Assembly: GCA_963756515.1 (NCBI GenBank)
Contig: CAVWNV010000007.1
Span: forward strand, 1 to 64,000
Direction of reading: 5' to 3'
Source: Bog-756 sp963756515
GTDB lineage: Bacteria; Actinomycetota; Acidimicrobiia; Acidimicrobiales; RAAP-2
Length of the DNA: 64,000 bases
Shown: piece after piece, positions 1-8,595 of the stretch
Position numbering within the stretch: position 1 is the first letter of the stretch
Layout of the letters: every line of letters starts with the position of its first letter
Position numbers and translations under genes: made by a program
Notes under the pieces: model-generated
Databases searched by the model: none
Told to the model about the DNA's origin: nothing
The model's input: the letters and a program-made list of their open reading frames with translations, nothing else

Positions 1-75
1 GGCGCTCCGCAGTCGACCGACCGACTCCAACGCTACCGGACAAGCTGACCACGATGCCGCGTTCGATCGGGACGG

Positions 76-1092
76 CTACAGCGGGTGGTGCTCGAAGAAG
101 CTCCACAAGAGTTGGTTCGCCGATATCGCGAAGGTCGTCTTGCCGACCAGGGATGCGATCTGGTTCATGAACGGGCTTCCGGCCCAGATGTGGCCGTCGC
201 CGTTCTCACGGTAGAGCTCGACGGTGGCATCCGAGGGGCAGTGGTAGGCGACCAGGGTGACGCCCGACGCCACGCCCGTCTGCGTTGTGGTCTTGGCGCA
301 TCCGTTGCGTTCGGCCCAACGGGCTTCCTCGGTCGGTATGGGCAGTGTGCTCGGCGAGATGCCCTTCAGCTGTGTCGATCCCAGGTAGGACCCCAGCGTG
401 CCGTGACCGTCGGGAGCGGTCAGCTTGGCCGCAGCAGGGCCGATTCCGCCCCGGTACGGGACGAAGGGATCGGCGGTGCCGTGGAAGGCGATCACGGGGA
501 CGGGGCGCGACGGATGACAGCCGGAAGGAGCCTGAATGCCGGCCACGGTCGCCACCGCCGCGATCCTGGTTGCGTTGTTGCAGACCAGCGACGATGTCAT
601 GAAGGCGCCGTTGGAATAGCCGGCGACGAAGACCCGATGGCGGTCGACGCACAGCGTGTTGGTGACGTGCGTGAGGAGATCTCCCAAGAACTTGAGGTCG
701 GCACTGCCCAAGGCCTGGTCCCAGTGAGGCACGGTCTCGTCGACCTGCGGTGTGACGGTGATGAATCCTTTGTTCTCTCCGTATGCCCCCAGCCCCGAGA
801 TGGCGACCTGGATGGCGGCGGTCTCCTCGTAGCCGTGCAGGTCGACCACGAGTGGGAGAGGGTGGTCAGCCGACGAGTCGGGTGGCGCCTCCACGATGTA
901 GGAGCCGGTGTCACCGGCGGCGGAGAAGGCCACGGTCTGTTGTCCCTGGACGGGTACGGTGGTCGAGCCGCACCCCTTTGACGCCAGCACCGGCACCGCG
1001 GCCGCAGCAGACGGGGCCCTCGCCATGCCGACACCACCTACGACCCCGATACAGAGGATCGCCACGGCCAACACGTGTCGTGGGGTGGGCAC
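76..1092 (-). CDS. Secreted PHB-depolymerase/LpqC-like esterase
   Basis: Predicted exported alpha/beta-hydrolase of the polyhydroxybutyrate depolymerase/feruloyl esterase family, acting on ester substrates outside the cell. The 338-residue product has an N-terminal signal peptide (about residues 1-32), an oxyanion-hole segment DLHGY (84-88), the nucleophile elbow GYSNG with Ser160, an aspartate in HGTADP (Asp208) and a late histidine (DGHIW, His301), in the family order. It starts at GTG 1092, with TATATT at 1099-1104 on the coding strand only 6 nt upstream, suggesting a leaderless transcript. The natural polymer or ester is not visible from sequence. Confidence 0.85.
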   Translation of the reverse strand: MPTPRHVLAVAILCIGVVGGVGMARAPSAAAAVPVLASKGCGSTTVPVQGQQTVAFSAAGDTGSYIVEAPPDSSADHPLPLVVDLHGYEETAAIQVAISGLGAYGENKGFITVTPQVDETVPHWDQALGSADLKFLGDLLTHVTNTLCVDRHRVFVAGYSNGAFMTSSLVCNNATRIAAVATVAGIQAPSGCHPSRPVPVIAFHGTADPFVPYRGGIGPAAAKLTAPDGHGTLGSYLGSTQLKGISPSTLPIPTEEARWAERNGCAKTTTQTGVASGVTLVAYHCPSDATVELYRENGDGHIWAGSPFMNQIASLVGKTTFAISANQLLWSFFEHHPL

Positions 1093-1264
1093 CGACGCAA
1101 TATAGTCTCAGGCCCTTGTGGCGTGAGGCGCGCCGATGGTTGTGGCCGGCGCCCGTGATCAGTGGGTGGACGTGGCGCCGCGGCCCGGACCGTTTCCCGA
1201 GCCACCGTCGGGACCCTCGGCACCAGGGCCGGCTGTGTGGACATCAGCTGGCCATAATGGTCCG

Positions 1265-2080
1265 GTGCCCCCTTCGGCCGATCCACACCGGAGCATCGTC
1301 TCCGCTGTTTCCCGACGGGAGGCGCAGATCCTCGACGCCTTTGACCGTTCCGGGGCCGACGCACTGTCGTCACCCTCGGCGCTGCCCGGCTGGAGCCGAC
1401 TCACCATCGCCTGTCACCTCCGCTACGGGGCCGAAGCGCTGTTGCGCATGACGAGGGCCGGCCTGGCGGGGGAGCGGGCCGCCTACTACCCGCGGGGTCG
1501 TGCCCGGCAGCGCCCGGAGACGCTCGATCCCGCCCCGGGCGAAGAGGCCGGTGACGTCGTCGAATCGCTGCGGGTCCTGAGCGCGGAACTGGATCGGACG
1601 TGGGGTGCTCTCGATAGCGAAACGTGGGGTGCGGCCGTGGTGGAACCAGACGACAACCCCGATCTCGGCACCGTTCAGGTCTCCGACCTCCCTCTCGTCA
1701 GGCTCACCGAGGTGGAGGTCCATGGGTCCGACCTCGATCTCGGACTGGATGATTGGAGTGACCTGTTCGTCACGACCGCCCTTCCGGCCCGATTGGCCCG
1801 GCTCCGGGTCCGACGGACCAATCACCGCCCGTTCGATGAAACCGTCGAGGGATCGTGGCTTCTCGTCGCGGTCGACGGTCCCACCTTCGTGGTCTCGGTG
1901 GCCGGAGGAGTGGTCGAGTCGGAGCAGGCGGATCCCGGACAACCGGCGACAGCGGTCATCGAAGCCACCAGCCGCGACCTCCTGGCCCTTCTGCTCGGTC
2001 GGCCCTCCAACCGGACCCCCACGGTTCGGGGTGACCTTGCATTCGGCCGGGCGTTCTCCTCCGCCTTCCCCGGCCCGTAG
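1265..2080 (+). CDS. Maleylpyruvate isomerase-family (DinB-like, mycothiol-type) protein
   Basis: The N-terminal half has the pattern of the MDMPI/DinB-like four-helix domain (LPGWSRLTIACHLRYGAEAL: conserved W and H, the H being a likely metal ligand), followed by a C-terminal alpha/beta domain seen in actinobacterial mycothiol-dependent maleylpyruvate isomerase relatives. Members use mycothiol or act as uncharacterised thiol transferases; the substrate here is unknown. The frame is open from GTG 1136, but the first 43 residues are Pro/Gly-rich and unlike the family, so GTG 1265 (giving 271 aa) is preferred; no strong ribosome-binding site decides this. It is transcribed divergently from the esterase. 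Confidence 0.7.
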   Translation: MPPSADPHRSIVSAVSRREAQILDAFDRSGADALSSPSALPGWSRLTIACHLRYGAEALLRMTRAGLAGERAAYYPRGRARQRPETLDPAPGEEAGDVVESLRVLSAELDRTWGALDSETWGAAVVEPDDNPDLGTVQVSDLPLVRLTEVEVHGSDLDLGLDDWSDLFVTTALPARLARLRVRRTNHRPFDETVEGSWLLVAVDGPTFVVSVAGGVVESEQADPGQPATAVIEATSRDLLALLLGRPSNRTPTVRGDLAFGRAFSSAFPGP

Positions 2081-2153
2081 GCGTCCGGCCCCTAGACGGG
2101 TCGGTCACGGGGTGCAGCCCGAACGCCGCCGTACCGGCCGCCGTCAGCATCGC

Positions 2154-4682
2154 TCACTCGGAGGCGATGGCCTCCAACACGTTGAGCCGGGCGGCACGTC
2201 GCGCCGGCCAGCTGGCCGCGCCCAGACCGAGCAGGGCTGCCAGCACCAGAAAGACGACCAGGCTGGCGAAGGGGACGACGATGTCGGTGATGCCCTGCTG
2301 CTTGAGGGACGAGGCGAAGGCGATCCCGAGCGCCGACCCCACCACGACCCCGATGATGGCGCCGAACAGGGCCAGGATGACCGACTCCGAGCGGATCATC
2401 GATCGGACCTGGCGCCGCCTCATCCCGACCGCCCGGAGCAGGCCGATCTCATGGGTTCGTTCGAACACCGAGAGCATCAGGGTGTTGACGATCCCGATCG
2501 TGGCGATGACGATGGCCAGGGCCAGCAGGACGTAGACCAGGCCGAGCAGTTGGTTGACCTGAGCCTGCTGGGACTTCTCGAACGCCGCCCGGGTCTGGAT
2601 CTTCAGACCGGGGTACGCCGACAGCCCGTGGACCAGCGCCGCCCCGGTGGCGGCCGTCCCTCCGGTCTGGACCAGTACCGCCACCGGCAGGGGGTTGGCG
2701 AAGTGCGACAGGAAGAAGCCGTCCCCGACCAGATAGCTGCCGATGAGGGCGTTGGGTTTGAATATCCCTCCCACCCGGAGGTCGGTCCTTCCCGTCTGGG
2801 CGAAGGTGACCGGTACCGTCGAGCCCACGCCGAGGTGCTTGGTGTTGGCAGTCGTGGTGTCGATGAGCAGGTCTCCGGAGGCGAGCGCGGCACTCCCCGT
2901 GCCGGCGGCCATGTCGAGAATGACGGTGCGGTGGAGGTCCCGGGTCGAAACGGCGGTGAGGGAGTTCACCGAGCCGCGGGACTCGAACTGTCCGCTGTAC
3001 ACGGTCGACACCGAACTGACGCCGGGCACCGCGGCGGCGGCGAATGCCACCGCATTGCTGAAGCCGCCGGCACCGGCCGACGAACTGGTGATGATGTAGT
3101 CGGCGCTGATGGCGTCGTCCACGCTGCTGGTCGCCGATTTGGACAGCGAAGCGCCGAAGACGGCCATGGTGGACACCAGGGCCAGGCCGACCATCAGGGC
3201 CGACGAGGTCTGGGCCGTCCGGCGGGGGCTGCGCATGGAGTTCTCCCGGCCCAACCGGCCCGCGGTCCCGAGCAGTGAGGCCAGGGGTCTTCCCAGCACG
3301 CTGGCCATCGGCCGGGCCACCAGGGGGGCCAGCATGCCGATGCCGAGGAAGACCGCGATGGCGCCCACCCCCACCAACTGGATGGCCGGCCGGCTGAGAC
3401 CGAAGAGCAGCGCCGCCACCCCGAGCAGGCCGATCACCGTGCCGGTGACGATCCGCCGGCGCGACGACTCCTGGTCCTCGGACTGGTGGTCGGCCAGGGC
3501 GGCCACCGGTGGGATACGGATGGCCCGGCGGGCCGGACTGATGGCAGAGACCACCGTCACCCCCACCCCCACGACCAGGGCGACGATCACGGTTCGAGAT
3601 TCGAAGGCCAGAGAGCCCGTGGGCAGCGTGATCCCGAACCCCTTGAGCAGTTCCTCGAGTCCCACCGCGGCCAGGACGCCGAGCCCGAGGCCCACCAGTG
3701 AGGCCAGCAGACCGAGGATGGCCGCCTCGAGCAGGACGGACCGGAAGAGCTGGCGCCGGCTGGCTCCGACGATGCGCAGGAGAGCCAGCTCACGTGTCCG
3801 CTGGCCGACGATGATCGAAAAGGTGTTGAAGATGGTGAAGCCGCCCACGAACAGGGAGATGAACGCGAAGATCAGCAGGGCGGTGGAGAAGAACGAGAGC
3901 GCCTGGTTGATGTCGTTGGTCTGCTCGGCGGCCACGGTCTGGCCGGTCACCACCTCGACACCGGCCGGGAGAACCCGGGCGATGTCGCTCTGGACGGTTG
4001 ATCGGTCCGCTCCCGGCGCCGTGACCACGTCGATGGCGTCGAGGTGACCCTCGAGACCGAACAGCTGCTGGGCCGTGGGGAGCGAGAACGCCGCCAGCGT
4101 GGCGCCGGCCAGGTTGTCGGCCGTGCCGAATCGCACGAAGCCGGAGAGGGTGAACGTCCGCGGAGGACCGGCCAGCAGGATCCGCACGTGCTGGCCCAGA
4201 GTGAAGTGGTACTTCTGGGCGGTGCCGGCGTCCATGACCACTTCCTGAGGCGTAGTGGGGGCGTGCCCCTCGGCCAGGGTCAGGGACGAGATCTGCTGGT
4301 CGGGATCGAAGGAAAGTCCCAGGGTCGGCGCTCCGCCCGTGGTGATGGCCTTACCGTCGGGCGCTACGAACTGGGCGTAGCCGGTGACCGTCCCCTCTGC
4401 CGCCGCCACACTGGGCACTTCGCGCACCGAGGCCAGAAGGGACTCGGGAATGGCCTTGCGGACGGCACCTCCCCCGGAGCTGTCGGAGAAGGCGGCCTTT
4501 CCCCGGACCTCGAAGTCGATGTTCTGATAGATGTGCCCGAACAGTGTATTGAAAGTGTTGTGGAGCGTGTCGGTGAGCACGAACGTCCCCGAGATGAACG
4601 TGACGCCGAGCACGATGGCCAGCGCGGTGAGGGCCAGGCGGAGCTTGTGAGCCAACAGGCCCTTGGACGTGACCTTCCACAT
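2154..4682 (-). CDS. ABC transporter permease, double-FtsX (MacB/LolC-like)
   Basis: Membrane subunit (842 aa) of an ABC exporter. A first membrane helix at about residues 12-35 is followed by a large extracytoplasmic MacB-type domain, an FtsX block of three helices (about 270-430), a middle pair of helices, a second extracytoplasmic domain and a final FtsX block of three helices (about 720-835): the duplicated ten-helix layout of MacB-PCD/FtsX permeases. The longer open frame up to 5048 only shadows the ATPase gene. ATG 4682 is chosen because it lies 2 nt after the ATPase stop codon, so the two are co-translated. Likely exports a lipid, peptide or lipoprotein; cargo not determinable. Confidence 0.92.
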   Translation of the reverse strand: MWKVTSKGLLAHKLRLALTALAIVLGVTFISGTFVLTDTLHNTFNTLFGHIYQNIDFEVRGKAAFSDSSGGGAVRKAIPESLLASVREVPSVAAAEGTVTGYAQFVAPDGKAITTGGAPTLGLSFDPDQQISSLTLAEGHAPTTPQEVVMDAGTAQKYHFTLGQHVRILLAGPPRTFTLSGFVRFGTADNLAGATLAAFSLPTAQQLFGLEGHLDAIDVVTAPGADRSTVQSDIARVLPAGVEVVTGQTVAAEQTNDINQALSFFSTALLIFAFISLFVGGFTIFNTFSIIVGQRTRELALLRIVGASRRQLFRSVLLEAAILGLLASLVGLGLGVLAAVGLEELLKGFGITLPTGSLAFESRTVIVALVVGVGVTVVSAISPARRAIRIPPVAALADHQSEDQESSRRRIVTGTVIGLLGVAALLFGLSRPAIQLVGVGAIAVFLGIGMLAPLVARPMASVLGRPLASLLGTAGRLGRENSMRSPRRTAQTSSALMVGLALVSTMAVFGASLSKSATSSVDDAISADYIITSSSAGAGGFSNAVAFAAAAVPGVSSVSTVYSGQFESRGSVNSLTAVSTRDLHRTVILDMAAGTGSAALASGDLLIDTTTANTKHLGVGSTVPVTFAQTGRTDLRVGGIFKPNALIGSYLVGDGFFLSHFANPLPVAVLVQTGGTAATGAALVHGLSAYPGLKIQTRAAFEKSQQAQVNQLLGLVYVLLALAIVIATIGIVNTLMLSVFERTHEIGLLRAVGMRRRQVRSMIRSESVILALFGAIIGVVVGSALGIAFASSLKQQGITDIVVPFASLVVFLVLAALLGLGAASWPARRAARLNVLEAIASE

Positions 4683-4684
4683 CG

Positions 4685-5455
4685 TCAGTCGCCCAAGCGC
4701 TTCATCTGCTCCAGAATGGAGTCGACGGTCGGGTCCTGTCGCTCCCCGACCACCCTCCCGTCGGCCAGGAAGACCACCCGGTCCGAGTAGGCCGCGCCCC
4801 GGGCATCGTGGGTGACCATGACGATGGACTGCCCGAACTCCGTGACCGAGCGGCGCAGGAACTCCAGCATCTCGCCGGAGGCGTTCGAATCGAGGTTGCC
4901 CGTCGGCTCGTCGGCGAAGATCAGGTCCGGTCGTCCCATGAGGGCCCGGGCGCAGGCCACCCGCTGCTGCTGGCCACCGGACATCTCGCTGGGTCGGTGG
5001 CCGAGCCGGTCCCCGATGCCGAGCTGGCCGACCAGGTAGTCGAACCACCCCTGGTCTACCTTGTGCCCGGCCAGATCGGCCGGGAGGGTGATGTTCTCCC
5101 CGGCAGTCAGGGTGGGGACCAGGTTGAACGACTGGAAGACGAATCCGATCCGATCCCGTCGCATCTGGGTCATTCCGGCGTCATCGAGCAGCCCGATCTC
5201 CTGGTCGCCCACGAAGGTCCGGCCCGACGTCGGGGTGTCCAGGCCGGCCATGCAGTGCATCAGGGTCGACTTTCCCGACCCCGATGGTCCCATCACCGCC
5301 GTGAACCGGCCTCGCGCCAGGTCCAGCGTGATCCCGTCGAGGGCCCGCACGACGGCATCACCCTTGCCGTAGGTCTTGACCAGGTCGACGGCCCGTGCCG
5401 CCGGGACCGCCGACGGGTCCGGGGAAGGCGCCGTCGCAGGCTCGCTGATGGTCAT
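4685..5455 (-). CDS. ABC transporter ATP-binding protein (MacB/LolD-like)
   Basis: ATPase partner of the downstream FtsX permease, 256 aa. Walker A GPSGSGKST (residues 56-64), Q-loop region VFQSFNLVPTLTAGEN, signature MSGGQQQR, Walker B LIFADEPTGNLD and the switch histidine in VMVTHD are all present, the pattern of the lipoprotein/macrolide exporter (MacB/LolD) subfamily. The start at ATG 5455 is set by AGGAGAG 5 nt upstream; the frame is open to 5530, but that extension is Arg/Pro-rich and lacks such a site. The order ATPase then permease with a 2-nt gap indicates one operon. It sits beside DUF1707, PspC and two-component genes typical of envelope stress. Confidence 0.94.
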   Translation of the reverse strand: MTISEPATAPSPDPSAVPAARAVDLVKTYGKGDAVVRALDGITLDLARGRFTAVMGPSGSGKSTLMHCMAGLDTPTSGRTFVGDQEIGLLDDAGMTQMRRDRIGFVFQSFNLVPTLTAGENITLPADLAGHKVDQGWFDYLVGQLGIGDRLGHRPSEMSGGQQQRVACARALMGRPDLIFADEPTGNLDSNASGEMLEFLRRSVTEFGQSIVMVTHDARGAAYSDRVVFLADGRVVGERQDPTVDSILEQMKRLGD

Positions 5456-5534
5456 CGGAACTCTCCTGGGTCGGGATCGGCGGCCGTGAGGGGGTGGTGC
5501 AACCGGCCGGTCGGCACGGTACCGCACCACGATG

Positions 5535-5987
5535 CTAACGGTGCCGTGCGAACTGGTCCCGGGTCCGGCTCCGTCGGTGCCCGGCCCGGTGCCACACGAT
5601 CATCAGGGCGAGCACGATGAGCAGCCAGGGCAGGTGGACCGTCGAGACGGCCACGGATGCGGCCACGGATGCGGCCAAGGCAGCCAGAACCACCAACACC
5701 ACGGTGGGGCGGAACAGGCGTCGCCGTGGCGTTGGTGGCGCCGGTTCGTCGGCCAGGCGCGGCAGGTCGTCGAACAGGCCGTCGAGGTCGCCACGGGTCA
5801 CCGCGCCCATGGCCCGGTCCAGTCTGGTCTTGAACTCGGCCTGGTCGAGTCGCCCGTCGGCGAAGTGCCGCGACAGCTTCTCGGTCACCTCGTTGCGCTC
5901 GGCGTCGGAAGCACGGAGTCTCAAACTGTCCTCGGCGCCGGCTCGGCGGGAGGTGGTCGGGTAGGGGGGATCCCAGCGGTAGCGCAT
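5535..5987 (-). CDS. DUF1707 (SHOCT-like) membrane protein
   Basis: Small protein with an N-terminal DUF1707 domain (LRLRASDAERNEVTEKLSRHFADGRLDQAEFKTRLD), the actinobacterial module that usually precedes short membrane tails or sits beside PspC and two-component genes; its biochemical role is unknown. The C-terminal part has two closely spaced hydrophobic helices (VVLVVLAALAASVAASVAV and LPWLLIVLALMIVW) and a basic tail. Two ATGs occur two codons apart; AGGAG at about 5996-6000 is only 2-3 nt from the first (5993) but 8-9 nt from the second, so ATG 5987 is preferred. It ends about 80 nt before the exporter ATPase, and the intervening DNA holds an imperfect hairpin. Confidence 0.8.
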   Translation of the reverse strand: MRYRWDPPYPTTSRRAGAEDSLRLRASDAERNEVTEKLSRHFADGRLDQAEFKTRLDRAMGAVTRGDLDGLFDDLPRLADEPAPPTPRRRLFRPTVVLVVLAALAASVAASVAVSTVHLPWLLIVLALMIVWHRAGHRRSRTRDQFARHR

Positions 5988-6023
5988 CGGCATGTCTCCT
6001 TGGCCCGGTCGGGCCGGCGGCGG

Positions 6024-6326
6024 TCAGTGGGTGAACTGGTGGCTCAGGATCTCCTCGGCCATCGACTGTTCGGAACCCTCGTCGGGGATGAGGAGCCACC
6101 CGGCCAGGTAGAGGGGGAGGGCGATGCCGCCCATCAGGGCCAGAACGACGAAGCCGATCCGGACCAGCGTGGGATCGACGTCGAGGTAGTCGGCCAGTCC
6201 GGCCGCGACGCCGGCGATCATGCGTCCGGACCCGGCCCGGTGGAGCCGCATCCGGTCCGGTTGCGCCTCCGATCGGCCAGGATCCGGCTCCGGCGCCGTT
6301 GGATTGGAAGCAGTGGGATCGGTCAT
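6024..6326 (-). CDS. PspC domain membrane protein
   Basis: A 100-aa protein with an acidic, Pro-rich N-terminus (1-28) and a PspC domain: MRLHRAGSGRMIAGVAAGLA, then DVDPTLVRIGFVVLALMGGIALPLYLAGWLLIPDE, the family's helix-turn-membrane helix pattern. PspC proteins sense or buffer membrane stress; in actinobacteria short PspC proteins commonly neighbour PspC-fused LiaS/DesK-type kinases, as here. It is divergent from that kinase. ATG 6326 starts the frame; no strong ribosome-binding site is visible, and the shared upstream region holds a palindrome (6405-6420). Probably co-transcribed with the DUF1707 gene 30 nt downstream. Confidence 0.85.
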   Translation of the reverse strand: MTDPTASNPTAPEPDPGRSEAQPDRMRLHRAGSGRMIAGVAAGLADYLDVDPTLVRIGFVVLALMGGIALPLYLAGWLLIPDEGSEQSMAEEILSHQFTH

Positions 6327-6404
6327 GGTGCCAGCCTGACGGCCGGAGAGACCAGCCGGTATCGGGCACGTCCCTGGTCCGACCCTGACGCGGGCCTGTC
6401 GAGG

Positions 6405-6420
6405 TCAGGGATGTCCCTGA
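6405..6420. promoter_or_regulatory. 7-2-7 inverted repeat, candidate NarL/LuxR-type regulator site
   Basis: TCAGGGA-TG-TCCCTGA: two perfect 7-base arms around 2 bp, the geometry used by NarL-class response regulators. It lies in the divergent region between the PspC gene and the PspC-kinase/response-regulator operon, with related half-sites just upstream (TCCCTGG at 6371-6377 and ACCCTGA at 6382-6388). Autoregulation by the adjacent regulator is inferred from position only. Confidence 0.45.
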
Positions 6421-6454
6421 TGGCCGTCCCCGGGGAGGTGCGCGATCATCGAGT

Positions 6455-7852
6455 ATCGCCGAACCCACCGAATCCCGTGCCGATGCACCCGGTGCACCGG
6501 ATGCCCCCCCACCCCCACAGCGGGGCGAATGGGGCGGTTCCACCCCGGGCCGACCGTGGTACGAGTCGTGGGGCCCTCCGACCTGGAGTGGGCACGGAGG
6601 GTCCGGCCGTCACCGACCGCACCGGCATTGGAAGGGGCCCGTCCGCCGGAGCCGGGACACCAGGGTCGTCGCCGGCGTCTGCGGCGGGATCTCGCAGGCC
6701 ACGGGCTTCGATGTCAGCCTGGTCCGGATCGGCTTCGTCCTGTTGACACTGGGTAGCGGGGCCGGGGTGCTCGCCTATGCCCTGGCCTGGCTGTTCGTCC
6801 CCATCGAGGGCGAGACCACCACCATCTTCTCCCGTGCTGTCGGCGACCGACGGGGCATCCGCCTGATCGCCGCCATCATCCCGTTGCTGGTGGTGGTCCA
6901 GATCATCTCCGGAGGCCTCCACCTGGGCTACGTGGGCTCGTTCAGTTGGCCTCTCTTCCTGGCCGCCGGCGTGGTCATCCTGATCCGCCGCAACGCCAGC
7001 CAGGACGAGCGGGTCTGGATCAACGACGACCTGCTCCCCATGTTCCGGACCGGGGGCGACGGTAACACTCGGACCTCGTTGCTGGTCCGAATCGCCCTGG
7101 GTGTGGTGATCGGGATCGGGGGGCTGTTCCTGCTCCTCGACGGACACCCGACCTCGGCGGCGCTGGCGCCGGTCTCCGGCGCGTTGTTGATCCTGGCCTC
7201 CATCGTGGTCATCTTCGGGCCGTGGTGGATCAGCCTGGTGCGCGACCTGATGTCGGAGCGACAGGCCCGGGCACTGGCCGAGGAGCGGGCCCAGATGGCC
7301 GCCCACGTCCACGACTCGGTCCTCCAGACCCTGGCCCTCATCCAGCGGTCGGCGGACGATCCCCAGCACGTGGTCCGGCTGGCCCGGGCCCAAGAGCGCG
7401 AGCTCAGGTCGTGGCTCTTCGAGGGGAGGCCCCCCGGCTCGGTTGCGGCCGAGGCGGCCACGGTGGCGGAGGGCATCGGACTCCTCCAGCGGCTGGTCGA
7501 GGCCGATCACGGGATCACCGTCCAGGTGGTGGTGGTCGGGGACTGTCCGCTGAACGACCGGCTGCGGGCGCTACTGGACGCGGCCCGCGAGGCCACGGTG
7601 AACGCGGCGAAATGGTCGGGATCACCCGAGGTCTCGATCTACTGCGAGGTCGAGGAGCAGGCCGTCACCGCCTTCGTGCGCGACAGGGGCAAAGGGTTCG
7701 ACCCGTCCGACATTCCCGCCGACCGGCAGGGGATCGCCCAGTCCATCCGGGCCCGGATGGCCCGGTTCGACGGTTCGGCCACGGTCCGCTCGGCCCCCGG
7801 TCAGGGCACCGAGGTGAAGCTGTGCATGCCGCGCCGGGAGCTGACCGCGTGA
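6455..7852 (+). CDS. PspC-fused sensor histidine kinase (LiaS/DesK-like)
   Basis: Sensor kinase read in one frame from a Pro/Gly/Trp-rich leader through a PspC domain (RSRDTRVVAGVCGG from about 6635, then a membrane helix ending in FVPIEGE), further membrane helices (about 6870-6990 and 7075-7240), a HisKA_3 dimerisation helix with phospho-acceptor His codon at 7310 (AAHVHDSVLQTL), and a HATPase domain (N box REATVNAAKWSG, G box DRGKGFDP). No in-frame ATG, GTG, TTG or CTG exists between the stop at 6386 and TTG 6743, which would cut PspC in half. The listed start is a possible ATC at 6455; a sequencing or real frameshift near the N-terminus is the alternative. The 3' end overlaps the regulator by GTGA. 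Confidence 0.8.
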   Translation: MAEPTESRADAPGAPDAPPPPQRGEWGGSTPGRPWYESWGPPTWSGHGGSGRHRPHRHWKGPVRRSRDTRVVAGVCGGISQATGFDVSLVRIGFVLLTLGSGAGVLAYALAWLFVPIEGETTTIFSRAVGDRRGIRLIAAIIPLLVVVQIISGGLHLGYVGSFSWPLFLAAGVVILIRRNASQDERVWINDDLLPMFRTGGDGNTRTSLLVRIALGVVIGIGGLFLLLDGHPTSAALAPVSGALLILASIVVIFGPWWISLVRDLMSERQARALAEERAQMAAHVHDSVLQTLALIQRSADDPQHVVRLARAQERELRSWLFEGRPPGSVAAEAATVAEGIGLLQRLVEADHGITVQVVVVGDCPLNDRLRALLDAAREATVNAAKWSGSPEVSIYCEVEEQAVTAFVRDRGKGFDPSDIPADRQGIAQSIRARMARFDGSATVRSAPGQGTEVKLCMPRRELTA

Positions 7853-8508
7853 TCACCGGTCAGCGACCCCGCGTCTTCCTGGTCGACGACCACGCCATGT
7901 TCCGTGCCGGAGTGCGCGTGGAGCTCGGGGAGGCGGTCGATCTGGTCGGCGAGGCCGATGAGGCCACAGCCGCCATCGAGCTGATCGGAGAACGGACACC
8001 CGACGTGGTCCTGCTCGACGTGCACCTTCCCGGCGGGGGCGGCCTGGCGGTGCTGGCCGGGGTGCTGCCCCGCCACCCCGAGGTCCGGTTCCTGGCCCTG
8101 TCGGTATCCGACGCGCCCGAAGACGTGATCGCGGTGATCCGGGCCGGAGCCCGGGGCTACGTCACCAAGACCATCTCGGGACCCGAGCTGCTCCGGGCCG
8201 TGCTGACGGTGAGCGCCGGGGACGCCGTCTTCTCCCCCCGCCTGGCCGGGTTCGTGCTTGACGCCTTCGCCGACGGGTCCGGTACCACCCCGGCGGCGGG
8301 ACTCGATCCGGAGCTGGACCAGCTCTCCCCCCGGGAACGGGAGGTGCTTCGGCTGATCGCCCGCGGCTACACCTACAAGGAAGTGGCCCGCGACCTTTCG
8401 ATCTCGACCAAGACGGTCGAGTCCCATGTCTCGTCCGTGCTCCGGAAGCTCCAACTTTCCTCCCGGCACGAGCTGACCCGTTGGGCCACCGAGCGCCGCC
8501 TCGTCTGA
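7849..8508 (+). CDS. NarL/LuxR-family response regulator
   Basis: Cognate regulator (219 aa) of the preceding kinase: receiver domain with the acidic pocket (VDD, residues 12-14), phospho-acceptor Asp57 in VLLDVHLPGGGG, Thr/Ser and Lys switch residues (LALSVSD, GYVTKT), and a C-terminal LuxR helix-turn-helix (LSPREREVLRLIARGYTYKEVARDLSISTKTVESHVSSVLRKL). GTG 7849 overlaps the kinase stop as GTGA, so the pair is translationally coupled. The NarL-like 7-2-7 palindrome at 6405-6420 upstream of the operon is a likely autoregulatory site. The PspC, DUF1707 and exporter genes next door are plausible targets, but this is not shown by sequence. Confidence 0.93.
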   Translation: MITGQRPRVFLVDDHAMFRAGVRVELGEAVDLVGEADEATAAIELIGERTPDVVLLDVHLPGGGGLAVLAGVLPRHPEVRFLALSVSDAPEDVIAVIRAGARGYVTKTISGPELLRAVLTVSAGDAVFSPRLAGFVLDAFADGSGTTPAAGLDPELDQLSPREREVLRLIARGYTYKEVARDLSISTKTVESHVSSVLRKLQLSSRHELTRWATERRLV

Positions 8509-8595
8509 ACGTCGGGTGGTCGTAGCTACGGGGTTCCGCCCAGCTGTGTCGCCCGCGTTGTGGATCCGACCGGCCCTGTACGGCTGATGGATCGC

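Noticed and set aside
2154..5048. Longer start for the FtsX permease
   Set aside because: The added 122 residues are antisense-like and overlap the ATPase gene; ATG 4682 is placed 2 nt after the ATPase stop.
5514..5549. Inverted repeat GCACGGTACC/GGTGCCGTGC as a terminator between DUF1707 and ATPase genes
   Set aside because: One mismatch, a 16-nt loop and no T-run; it overlaps the DUF1707 3' end, so support is too weak.
5532..6746. 404-codon plus-strand frame
   Set aside because: Antisense to the DUF1707 and PspC genes, with low-complexity translation; considered only as a source of a frameshifted kinase start.
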